Below, piece after piece: positions 1 to 5,507 of a stretch of 12,085 nucleotides of DNA. Positions within the stretch are counted from its first letter, which is position 1. Each line of letters starts with the position of its first letter. Source of the stretch: Deltaproteobacteria bacterium (GTDB lineage Bacteria; Desulfobacterota; Anaeroferrophillalia; Anaeroferrophillales; Tharpellaceae); the NCBI GenBank assembly GCA_013153415.1, contig JAADEO010000064.1, positions 1 to 12,085 on the forward strand, written 5' to 3'. The notes under the pieces were generated by a model that was not told the origin of the DNA, searched no databases, and worked only from the letters and a program-made list of their open reading frames with translations. The position numbers and the translations under genes were made by a program.

Positions 1-554
1 CCGAAGTGATCGATCTGCTGGCCGGTTATGCCCGCAAATATGATGTCTGGCTTGAATACGGTTTGCAGACGATGCATGCCGAAAGCCTGGCCCGGATTAA
101 CCGGGGGCACACTCTTGAAGAGTTTGTCGCCGCTGTCAGGCTGGCCGCCGGCCGGGGGATCAGGCTTTGCGTTCATGTCATAATCGGGTTGCCCTGGGAG
201 GGTCGGGAGATGGTTTTCGCGACCGCCGAATTCCTGGCCGGTCTGCCTTTGGACGGGATCAAAATCCACTCCCTTCTGCTGCTTGCGGGAACCCCTCTTC
301 ATGCCGATTACCAGGCCTCTCCCTTCTCTCTTTTGAGCCGTGATGAGTATGTGTTCCGGGTCGCCGGTTTTCTCGAGCGCCTGCCGCCGCAGGTCGTCGT
401 CCAGCGCCTGACGGCAGAGGGCTACCGGGATATCTTCGTGGCTCCCGACTGGGCCCGGAATAAACTGCAGGTCTTACAGCATCTGGACCGTTTCCAGCGT
501 GAACATGGCAGCTTCCAGGGGCGCCTATGGACCGCTGAGCGGAAAGATACGTAG
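1..554 (+). CDS. Radical SAM protein, YhcC/TIGR01212-like, C-terminal part (5' end outside window)
   Basis: The frame is open to the left edge (first whole codon at position 3), so this is the last ~184 residues of a longer protein; the family is usually about 300 residues. Visible parts fit the C-terminal half of YhcC-type radical SAM proteins: EYGLQTMHAESLARINRGHT, then HVIIGLPWEGREM, then KIHSLLLLAGTPLHADY, and a tail ending KLQVLQHLDRF. These segments are the later strands of the radical SAM barrel. The cysteine cluster that would bind the 4Fe-4S cluster lies upstream and cannot be checked here. The substrate of this family is not established as far as I know, so no reaction is assigned. 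It ends about 50 bases before a new promoter, so the downstream genes probably form a separate transcription unit. Confidence 0.85.
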   Translation, partial: EVIDLLAGYARKYDVWLEYGLQTMHAESLARINRGHTLEEFVAAVRLAAGRGIRLCVHVIIGLPWEGREMVFATAEFLAGLPLDGIKIHSLLLLAGTPLHADYQASPFSLLSRDEYVFRVAGFLERLPPQVVVQRLTAEGYRDIFVAPDWARNKLQVLQHLDRFQREHGSFQGRLWTAERKDT

Positions 555-605
555 AGAGAACACTGGCCGGCCATTCTTCCGGGATCGTGTTTTTCGCAAA
601 AAACA

Positions 606-635
606 TTGACAGTATAAAGAGGCGTATGCTACTTT
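606..635 (+). promoter_or_regulatory. Predicted sigma70 promoter for the small ORF-zapB-zapA unit
   Basis: A perfect -35 TTGACA (606-611) is followed after 18 bases by TACTTT (630-635) as the -10. Transcription would start near 642, just before the AAGGAGG ribosome-binding site at 654-660. It lies in the gap after the radical SAM gene. The -10 is imperfect, so the call is moderate. Confidence 0.5.
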
Positions 636-671
636 TCATATAAGCGACAACTCAAGGAGGCGGGAAAAGGT

Positions 672-851
672 TTGACGGAAGGTTCTGGATATCGGGTCGG
701 GGAGTCTCCCCGGCGTTATGGATGCCGGGACTACTCCCTGGAGATGCAGTTGCTCCAGTTGCAGAAAAGGGCCCAGCAGGCGCTCGGCGAAGCTGAACTG
801 GAGCAGTTGCGCAAACGTATTGACGAAATCGAAAAACAGTTGGGTATGTAG
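672..851 (+). CDS. Small 59-residue helical protein, TTG start, unknown function
   Basis: The reading frame begins at TTG 672 behind a strong AAGGAGG at 654-660 (11-base spacing) and ends at TAG 849-851. The product starts MTEGSGYRVGE. From about residue 22 it becomes a charged heptad-like helix (LEMQLLQLQKRAQQALGEAE, ending RKRIDEIEKQLGM), so a short coiled coil is likely. It has no signal peptide, membrane segment or known catalytic motif. It is the first gene after the predicted promoter and lies 35 bases before the ZapB-like gene, so it is probably co-transcribed with zapB and zapA. A link to cell division is only an inference from position. I do not recognise the family. Support comes from the promoter, the ribosome-binding site and a frame that stays open exactly between them and the next gene. 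Confidence 0.6.
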   Translation: MTEGSGYRVGESPRRYGCRDYSLEMQLLQLQKRAQQALGEAELEQLRKRIDEIEKQLGM

Positions 852-886
852 GCCGCTTGCCGGCTCGGCTCTCTGGCAGGATATAT

Positions 887-1201
887 ATGGATATCGAAAA
901 CCCGGATGCAGTAGTTAACGACAGTGTTCTGGAAACCTTCGGCCGTCTGGAGGAAAAAGCCCTGCAGCTCGCCCGGCGCTACGGTGAAGTAGTCGAGGAG
1001 CGGGAGCTCCTGCGCCGGGAGCTGGCGGCCAAAACTGCAAAAGTCAGTGAGCTGGAAGCCCGCATCCGGCAGCTCGAAGGGGCTTTCTCGACGGTTGACG
1101 GCCGGGTCGCATCACTCTTGCGGCAGATCGATGAGTGTCTGGATGAAAGCGGGCGGGAGAGTAAAAGCGAGCAGGTTCTTCCGGGAATGAATGGGAGCTG
1201 A
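887..1201 (+). CDS. zapB: ZapB-like coiled-coil cell division protein
   Basis: This 104-residue protein is almost entirely predicted coiled coil: residues ~16-80 carry dense Leu/Glu/Arg heptads (GRLEEKALQLARRYGEV, LRRELAAKTAKVSELEARIR), then RVASLLRQIDECL. Enterobacterial ZapB is shorter (~80 residues). It promotes Z-ring assembly through ZapA, and the family is recognised mostly by coiled-coil character and by standing beside zapA. The ATG at 887 is preferred because AGGA at 878-881 sits 5 bases upstream; a TTG at 857 would add ten residues without a better site. The 3' end overlaps the zapA start by 11 bases, which suggests translational coupling and supports a shared role at the division site. 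Assignment to ZapB rather than a generic coiled-coil protein is an inference. Confidence 0.65.
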   Translation: MDIENPDAVVNDSVLETFGRLEEKALQLARRYGEVVEERELLRRELAAKTAKVSELEARIRQLEGAFSTVDGRVASLLRQIDECLDESGRESKSEQVLPGMNGS

Positions 1202-1496
1202 AAAAAAACATATAACCATTACCATCCGGGGGAAACAGTATACCTTCCGTACCGAGGCTGACAGCCGACGGGTGCGGGAAGTCGAAGTCCTGGTCAACCG
1301 GCGCCTGGAAGAGCTGGACCGGCGGGCCGAGCAGGAACGCCGACCGGGAGTGACCGATGCCAGGCTCCTGATCCTGGCGCTCTTGAACATCTCCGATGAA
1401 TATCTGAACCATCACCGGGAGTTGCTTGAAATTCAGGAGCGATCGGAAAGACTTCTGGCGGAGCTGGCGGTCGTAGGTGATGTCGAGGCCGTATAA
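1191..1496 (+). CDS. zapA: Cell division protein ZapA
   Basis: The 101-residue product has the ZapA layout. An N-terminal beta segment (HITITIRGKQYTFRTEAD) is followed by a helix starting REVEVLVNRRLEEL, a segment TDARLLILALLNISDEYL, and a C-terminal coiled coil. ZapA is a cytoplasmic protein that binds FtsZ and bundles protofilaments at the Z-ring. The length matches the family (about 95-110). The ATG at 1191 lies inside the end of the ZapB-like gene, so the two are probably translationally coupled. The following 6S RNA supports the call, because zapA next to ssrS is a recurrent arrangement in proteobacteria (established knowledge, recalled). Confidence 0.88.
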   Translation: MGAEKKHITITIRGKQYTFRTEADSRRVREVEVLVNRRLEELDRRAEQERRPGVTDARLLILALLNISDEYLNHHRELLEIQERSERLLAELAVVGDVEAV

Positions 1497-1589
1497 TCTA
1501 TTTTCGGGAAGATAGTCTAATCTCCCCTGTATTATACGTGATAAGTGATCATTTTTTTGAGCCAACACCTTTTAACTTACAGGGTGGTC

Positions 1590-1777
1590 ACTGATCCTGG
1601 TGTGTACCTCCTTATTTTTGGGTAGGGAGAGTCCTGAAGGGGTCAAGACCGCCGATATTAAGATTTAAGGTTCAAAGAAAGCACTTACACGGTAATTTGG
1701 GGGAGGCCTACGGGGTTGCCCTCAAAAGGGGCGACCCCGGAGGTTTACCACCGCGGCCCGGTGTCTCCGGGCGTGAT
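1590..1777 (+). ncRNA. ssrS: 6S RNA (RNA polymerase regulator)
   Basis: 6S RNA mimics an open promoter and sequesters sigma70 RNA polymerase. Recognition rests on: position after zapA; the 5' bubble signature GAGTCCTGAA (1628-1637) and GCCGATATT (1651-1659), close to the E. coli AGTCCCCTGAGCCGATATT region; the 3' stretch GGTTTACCACCGCGG (1742-1756), aligning with GGTTACAGCCTGCGGCGG of E. coli; and base pairing. CCUGG 1596-1600 pairs with CCGGG 1767-1771, and GUACC 1604-1608 with GGUGU 1760-1764, forming a closing stem. An 11-bp hairpin (1711-1721 with 1729-1739) lies in the apical part. The ends are estimates from the closing stem. No convincing promoter was found directly upstream. The transcript probably continues through the element at 1775-1843 to the terminator at 1850-1868. 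Confidence 0.82.
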
Positions 1778-1843
1778 AAGAGTTGCCTGTTTGCGGGCCG
1801 TAAAGGCTCATTTGAGTTGTGGGGCCTGTCCCCGCATCAGAAG
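1775..1843 (+). repeat. Two-copy RNA element, copy 1 (directly after 6S RNA)
   Basis: This segment matches 8003-8063 in order and spacing. GATAAGAG (1775-1782), TTTGCGGGCCGTAA (1790-1803) and TGAGTTGTGGGG (1813-1824) are identical in both copies, followed by CCCGCA (1831-1836). Foldable parts are GCC 1797-1799 with GGC 1805-1807 around a GUAAA loop, and TGCGGG 1792-1797 with CCCGCA 1831-1836. The same CCCGCA can instead pair with TGTGGG just upstream (1818-1823), so two folds compete. I know of a described 6S-flanking RNA motif but cannot confirm from memory that this is it. It is a structured RNA element of unknown function. Confidence 0.65.
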
Positions 1844-1849
1844 TTATAC

Positions 1850-1868
1850 GCGGCCAGAGCCGCTTTTT
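1850..1868 (+). terminator. Rho-independent terminator after 6S RNA and element copy 1
   Basis: A stem GCGGC (1850-1854) and GCCGC (1859-1863) with loop CAGA is followed by five T (1864-1868). It closes the 6S-plus-element transcript. Confidence 0.65.
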
Positions 1869-1891
1869 AATAAAAGACGATTTCATTGCCG

Positions 1892-2095
1892 GTGCGAATA
1901 AGAAGCGTTCAGCCCGGTATCCTGTAAGGAGTACCGGATTAACCGGTTTTTCGGAACCGCTGTTGATGGCGGAAAATGATATATCAGGCCTTTCAGCCGG
2001 CCGTTTTCGGTGAAATCGTCGATAGTCAGAGAGATCGAGTGGACCCCGGGCCCGGGAACGGGGACAAGCCGTATTGGGGTCCGGATGAGTGTTGA
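1892..2095 (+). pseudogene. Possible PilZ-domain remnant in the gene-poor tract (weak)
   Basis: In one frame (1892-2013) the sequence reads NKKRSARYPVRST, which resembles the RxxxR entry of PilZ domains, then ENDISGLSAGRFR before a stop at 2011-2013. In a shifted frame further on, REIEWTPGPG and RIGVRMSVEV resemble the closing strand of the domain, ending in TGA near 2102. The order of the three pieces is right for PilZ, a c-di-GMP-binding domain. However, the middle is too short, a frameshift is needed, and no start codon with a ribosome-binding site is present. This may be chance similarity. Confidence 0.2.
1914..1951 (+). terminator. Tandem overlapping hairpins ending in a T run
   Basis: ACCGG (1933-1937) pairs with CCGGT (1943-1947) around ATTAA and runs into T (to 1951), a weak terminator shape. 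The same ACCGG can instead pair with CCGGT at 1914-1918 around a longer loop that itself holds CCT/AGG. The two folds exclude each other. The stems are short. Confidence 0.3.
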
Positions 2096-2586
2096 AGTCT
2101 GATTGCCGGTCGCAATCTTTCAGAACAGTTTAATGTACTTGCAGTTTTTTCCGTGGTTTTCGTTCAGTCTCGAGCTGGCGGGAGCGGATGGATGTTGAAG
2201 ATGAGAGTGCATTGTCAGCCGGATGATCTGGTTCTTTCCCTGAGGAACCCTTCAGGTCGCGGGCTGTATCGTTCTGAAAGCCGAGGCCGTTTCCAGATAG
2301 CCGGGGTCGCCGCCGACCGCATGGCGGTTTTACGTTATTCCCCCGGATCGGGTCAGTGAATGGAAGGGGCGTTACCGTTTCCCCTTTCCGTCGAGTTTTC
2401 CCGCCGCATTTGCCTTTCCCGCTTTATCTCTCTTTCCCTGATTTATGAAGACTGCAACCCGTCGCGGATCGACGCGGCGGATAATTCCCGTATCCGAGAT
2501 GGAAACGGGAGCTGTCCGGTGGCCGGTGGTTGTCGTGTTGACGCTTCCAGGCCAGGGGCGGTAATAAAATAAGGAGAGAATTTGCG

Positions 2587-4137
2587 ATGGAGATTTTTAT
2601 TGAAATTGTTCTTGTGATCCTGGCTTTCGGCGGCGGCTGTCTGCTTTACCGCAAGATGGCGGAAAAGAGCTACGATGTTTCGCGCAAGGAAGCCGACCTG
2701 ATCCTGAGCGAGGCCCACAAAGAGGCCGACCTGCTACGCAAAGAGGCGGCCTTGCAGGCCAAGGATATCGTTTTGAAGGCCAAGTCGGATTTCGAAGCCG
2801 ATATGGTCGAGCGCCGCAAGGAGATCCAGCAGCTCGAAAAGAGACTTTTGGTCAAGGAGGAGAATCAGGAACGGCGGACCGAGAATCTCGACAAGAAGGA
2901 GAACGACCTCAGTCGGCGGGAACAGAGCCTGGCCCAGCGGGAAAAGAATGTTCAGGCCCGGGAAAAAGAGGTTCAGGCCCTGCTCCAGCAGGAACGGGAT
3001 AAACTCGAAGCGATCGCCGGCCTGACCCAGACCGAGGCCAAGGAACGCCTGATGAAGATGATGGAGGACGAGGCCAAGCACGAATCCGCCAAACGTATCA
3101 AGCAGATTGAAGATGAGGCCAAGGAAACGGCCGAAAAACGGGCCGTCAAGATTATCGCCCAGGCGGTGCAGCGTTATGCCGGCGATTACGCTTCCGAACG
3201 CACGGTCTCGGTCGTCAATCTGCCCGGAGACGAGATGAAGGGCCGGATTATCGGCCGCGAAGGACGCAATATCCGGGCGATCGAGGCCGCCACCGGGGTC
3301 GACCTGATTATCGACGATACCCCCGAAGCGGTGATCATCTCATCCTTCGATCCGGTTCGCCGGGCGGTTGCCAAACATGCTCTCGAACGGCTGATCGGAG
3401 ACGGCCGGATCCATCCGGCCCGGATCGAGGAGATCGTCGCCAAGGTCCAGCAGGAGATCGATCAGAGTATCAAGGAGGCCGGGGAGAAAGCGATTTTCGA
3501 TCTCGGTATCCACGGGATGCATCCCGAGCTGGTACGCATGGTCGGCCGGCTCAAGTACCGGACCAGCTATACTCAGAATATCTACGAACATTCGGTCGAG
3601 GTCGCCTTTATCTGCGGGATGATGGCCGATGAACTGAAACTTCCCAACAAGGTGGCCCGCCGGACCGGTCTTTTGCATGATCTGGGCAAAGCCGTCGACC
3701 ACGAGATCGAGGGTTCGCATGCGGTTATCGGGGCCGATTTCGCCCGCCGTTACGGGGAAGCCCCTGAAGTCGTGCAGGCGATCGAGGCGCATCACGGCGA
3801 TGTCGAGGTCAAGCATCCGCTCGATGTTCTGGTGCAGGCCGCCGATGCTCTTTCCGGCGCCCGTCCCGGCGCCCGTAAGGAGATGCTCGATGCCTACATC
3901 AAGCGTCTCGAGGCTCTGGAGGAGATCGGCAACTCTTTCAAAGGAGTGGAAAAAACTTTCGCCATCCAGGCCGGTCGCGATGTCAGGGTCATGGTCAACC
4001 ACGAGGATATCAGTGACGAGGATGCGGTAATCCTCTCCCGTGATATTGCCAACAAGATCGAAAAAGAGCTTACCTATCCCGGCCAGATCCGGGTGACGGT
4101 GATCCGCGAAACCCGGGCTTTCGGCATCGCCAAGTGA
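2587..4137 (+). CDS. rny: Ribonuclease Y (membrane-anchored endoribonuclease)
   Basis: RNase Y starts decay of many mRNAs by endonucleolytic cleavage at the inner face of the membrane. The 516-residue product has the full family order. A single membrane anchor lies at residues ~4-21 (IEIVLVILAFGGGCLLY), followed by a long charged coiled coil (~25-190), a KH RNA-binding domain (~205-270, with GRIIGREGRN at 219) and an HD domain. The HD domain carries HSVEVAF and the LLHDLGKA motif, with catalytic H364-D365. The length is typical (about 510-520). The ATG at 2587 is supported by AAGGAG at 2571-2576. The gene is followed by ymdB after 16 bases, a pairing seen in many bacteria, so the two are probably one operon. 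No internal frameshift or missing motif is seen. Confidence 0.97.
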   Translation: MEIFIEIVLVILAFGGGCLLYRKMAEKSYDVSRKEADLILSEAHKEADLLRKEAALQAKDIVLKAKSDFEADMVERRKEIQQLEKRLLVKEENQERRTENLDKKENDLSRREQSLAQREKNVQAREKEVQALLQQERDKLEAIAGLTQTEAKERLMKMMEDEAKHESAKRIKQIEDEAKETAEKRAVKIIAQAVQRYAGDYASERTVSVVNLPGDEMKGRIIGREGRNIRAIEAATGVDLIIDDTPEAVIISSFDPVRRAVAKHALERLIGDGRIHPARIEEIVAKVQQEIDQSIKEAGEKAIFDLGIHGMHPELVRMVGRLKYRTSYTQNIYEHSVEVAFICGMMADELKLPNKVARRTGLLHDLGKAVDHEIEGSHAVIGADFARRYGEAPEVVQAIEAHHGDVEVKHPLDVLVQAADALSGARPGARKEMLDAYIKRLEALEEIGNSFKGVEKTFAIQAGRDVRVMVNHEDISDEDAVILSRDIANKIEKELTYPGQIRVTVIRETRAFGIAK

Positions 4138-4153
4138 GAAAGGTCGTCTCCCT

Positions 4154-4942
4154 GTGATTAAATTGCTCTTCATCGGGGACATTATCGGCCGGCCCGGCCG
4201 GCGGGCCGTGGCCGGCCTGTTGCCGGGCCTGCAGAGCGAACACGATTTCGACCTGGTGATCGCCAACGCCGAAAACGCGGCCGGGGGATTTGGCCTGACG
4301 CCGCGGATTGCCGATGAGCTTTTCGCGCTCGGTATCGATGTTCTGACCAGCGGCAACCATATCTGGGACCAGAAGGAGATCGAGCCCTATCTGGTCCAGA
4401 ACTATCGTCTCCTGCGGCCGGCCAACTATCCGGTCGAAGGTTTGGGCGAAGGCGGTATCGTTATCGGGCTCGAACGGCGTCCCGAGATCAAGGTCGGGGT
4501 CATGAACCTCGCCGGCCGGGTTTTTCTCGGCCCGGCCGATTGCCCTTTCCGGGCCGGCCGCGAGCTGGCGGCCCGGCTGCGGCAGGAAACTCCGGTGGTG
4601 ATCGTCGATTTCCACGCCGAGACCACGTCGGAGAAAAACGCCCTGGCTACCTACCTCGACGGCCAGATCTCCCTGCTGGTCGGAACCCACACCCATGTGC
4701 AGACCGCGGATGAGCGGATTCTTCCCCGGGGCACCGGTTATATCACTGATGTCGGCATGGTTGGCGGCCGCAACTCGGTGATCGGCATGAAGGCCGACCG
4801 GGTGATCGAAAAATTCCTCAATGGCAAACCGCAACGCTACGAAGTTGAAAAGAGCGAACCCTGGCTCGGAGCCCTGATCGCCGAGATCGATGAAAAGAGC
4901 GGCCGGACCCTGGCCGTGCAGCGATTGCAAATTCCTTCCTGA
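4154..4942 (+). CDS. ymdB: YmdB-family metallophosphoesterase (cyclic nucleotide phosphodiesterase)
   Basis: The 262-residue product matches the YmdB/TIGR00282 family, whose Bacillus member hydrolyses 2',3'-cyclic nucleotides (established knowledge). Metal-binding residues are in place: D9 in GDIIGRPG, E40-N41 in NAENAAGG, N68-H69 in GNHIWD, H154 in DFHAETTSEK, and H179/H181 in GTHTHVQTAD; TDVGMVGG follows. The length fits the family (about 260). The GTG at 4154 is the only early start, with AAAGG at 4139-4143 about ten bases upstream. It follows rny closely and is probably co-transcribed, which fits a role in RNA turnover or in disposing of cyclic-phosphate products. The in vivo substrate here is inferred. 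Confidence 0.93.
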   Translation: MIKLLFIGDIIGRPGRRAVAGLLPGLQSEHDFDLVIANAENAAGGFGLTPRIADELFALGIDVLTSGNHIWDQKEIEPYLVQNYRLLRPANYPVEGLGEGGIVIGLERRPEIKVGVMNLAGRVFLGPADCPFRAGRELAARLRQETPVVIVDFHAETTSEKNALATYLDGQISLLVGTHTHVQTADERILPRGTGYITDVGMVGGRNSVIGMKADRVIEKFLNGKPQRYEVEKSEPWLGALIAEIDEKSGRTLAVQRLQIPS

Positions 4943-4983
4943 TCGTCTATAATCTCAAAGTAGTGGTCAGCGGCGACCTTTCT

Positions 4984-4992
4984 GGGGGGGGG
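4984..4992 (+). repeat. G9 homopolymer tract
   Basis: Nine consecutive G (4984-4992), then T and GGG, lie in the 118-base gap between ymdB and the small charged ORF. A second G6 run (5048-5053) sits just before that ORF's start. Such tracts can slip in length or form G-rich structures. No function is shown by the sequence. Confidence 0.6.
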
Positions 4993-5060
4993 TGGGTAAC
5001 CAGCTCGGCTTGTCTCCCGGAACAAATTGACTCTGAGCAATTACGACGGGGGGTAAGGTT

Positions 5061-5387
5061 ATGCGGGTTGGTGATTTGCAACAGATCATGATGCAGATCG
5101 ATGCGGTCGGCAAGATCCAGCAGGCCGGAGCCCACGGAGCCGAAGTCGAACAGGGGAAACTGGCCGCCCGCCAGCAGGAAGAGAAGAAGGTCAAGGAAAA
5201 ACAGGTTCAGTCGTTGGCCGAAAGTGACACGGTCGAAATTCACGAGCGGGAAGCCCGACAACAGCGGCAGGAAAATGAAGCTGGGGAAGCGGAGGGTGAC
5301 GCCGAAGAGCGGGCTGATGAAGCCGAAACGGCCGATGACCTGAAAGCGCCTGGAAAAGTCACCCGGCATATCGACATAGTTGTCTGA
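5061..5387 (+). CDS. Small highly charged hypothetical protein (108 residues)
   Basis: The frame starts at ATG 5061 and encodes MRVGDLQQIMMQIDAVGKIQ, followed by a Gln/Glu/Lys/Arg-rich middle (~30-60, for example RQQEEKKVKEKQ). An acidic Ala/Glu stretch follows (~75-92) and the tail ends VTRHIDIVV. No signal peptide, membrane helix or enzyme motif is seen. The layout of a short helical start, a charged linker and a terminal G..xxIDIxV strand resembles small unannotated proteins that I recall from flagellar gene neighbourhoods of other bacteria. This is a weak analogy from memory. A TAAGG lies too close to the start (2 bases), and the G6 run at 5048-5053 may act as the ribosome-binding site. 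It converges on the dynamin-like gene 118 bases downstream. The call as a gene rests on a clean open frame and the lack of a competing gene. Confidence 0.6.
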   Translation: MRVGDLQQIMMQIDAVGKIQQAGAHGAEVEQGKLAARQQEEKKVKEKQVQSLAESDTVEIHEREARQQRQENEAGEAEGDAEERADEAETADDLKAPGKVTRHIDIVV

Positions 5388-5427
5388 TGCGGGGATAAAT
5401 CGTAAATAACTGCTTTCGCCGGAAACT

Positions 5428-5450
5428 TTCCCGGTTTCCTGAACCGGAAA
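5428..5450. other. Hairpin between convergent genes
   Basis: CCGGTT (5431-5436) pairs with AACCGG (5442-5447), and flanking T and A bases extend the stem around one bulged C. Neither strand has a proper T run after it, so it is not a standard terminator, though it lies where one would be expected. Confidence 0.35.
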
Positions 5451-5486
5451 ATCGAAAATACCAGAATCGATCGGAACAAGTTGGCA

Positions 5487-5507
5487 CTGAGCTGTTACTC
5501 AGGTTTT
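5487..5507 (+). terminator. Weak terminator-like hairpin after the small charged ORF
   Basis: CTGAG (5487-5491) and CTCAG (5498-5502) flank CTGTTA, followed by GTTTT. The stem has only five pairs and overlaps the stop codon of the convergent dynamin-like gene. Confidence 0.3.

Larger units (their letters stand above)
1869..2586. other. ~700-base stretch without a convincing gene
   Basis: No frame here has a good start, a ribosome-binding site and a recognisable product. The longest open frames are about 64-70 codons (for example 2153-2359 and 2360-2572) and look random. The stretch holds a tandem hairpin pair ending in T4-5 (1914-1951), a GC-rich stem-loop (2041-2082), a hairpin GGAAGGGG/CCCCTTTCC with one bulge (2362-2389), and possible PilZ fragments. 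The end carries AAGGAG (2571-2576), the ribosome-binding site of rny. A TTGACG at 2538 with TAATAA at 2562 is too close to that site to be a trusted promoter. Confidence 0.6.

Noticed and set aside
588..605. TGTTTTT-CGC-AAAAAACA hairpin as a terminator of the radical SAM gene
   Set aside because: The stem is A/T only and no T run follows it on the + strand.
2153..2359. 68-codon ORF between 6S RNA and rny
   Set aside because: It starts with GTG, has no ribosome-binding site and resembles nothing I know; kept only as part of the gene-free stretch.
2538..2567. TTGACG with TAATAA as an rny promoter
   Set aside because: Transcription would start inside or right at the ribosome-binding site at 2571-2576, leaving no usable leader; the -10 match is poor.
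3340..4356. A 338-codon minus-strand ORF, and a similar one at 4070-4930
   Set aside because: Both are antisense to rny and ymdB, which have complete family motifs; no motif or ribosome-binding site supports the minus frames.
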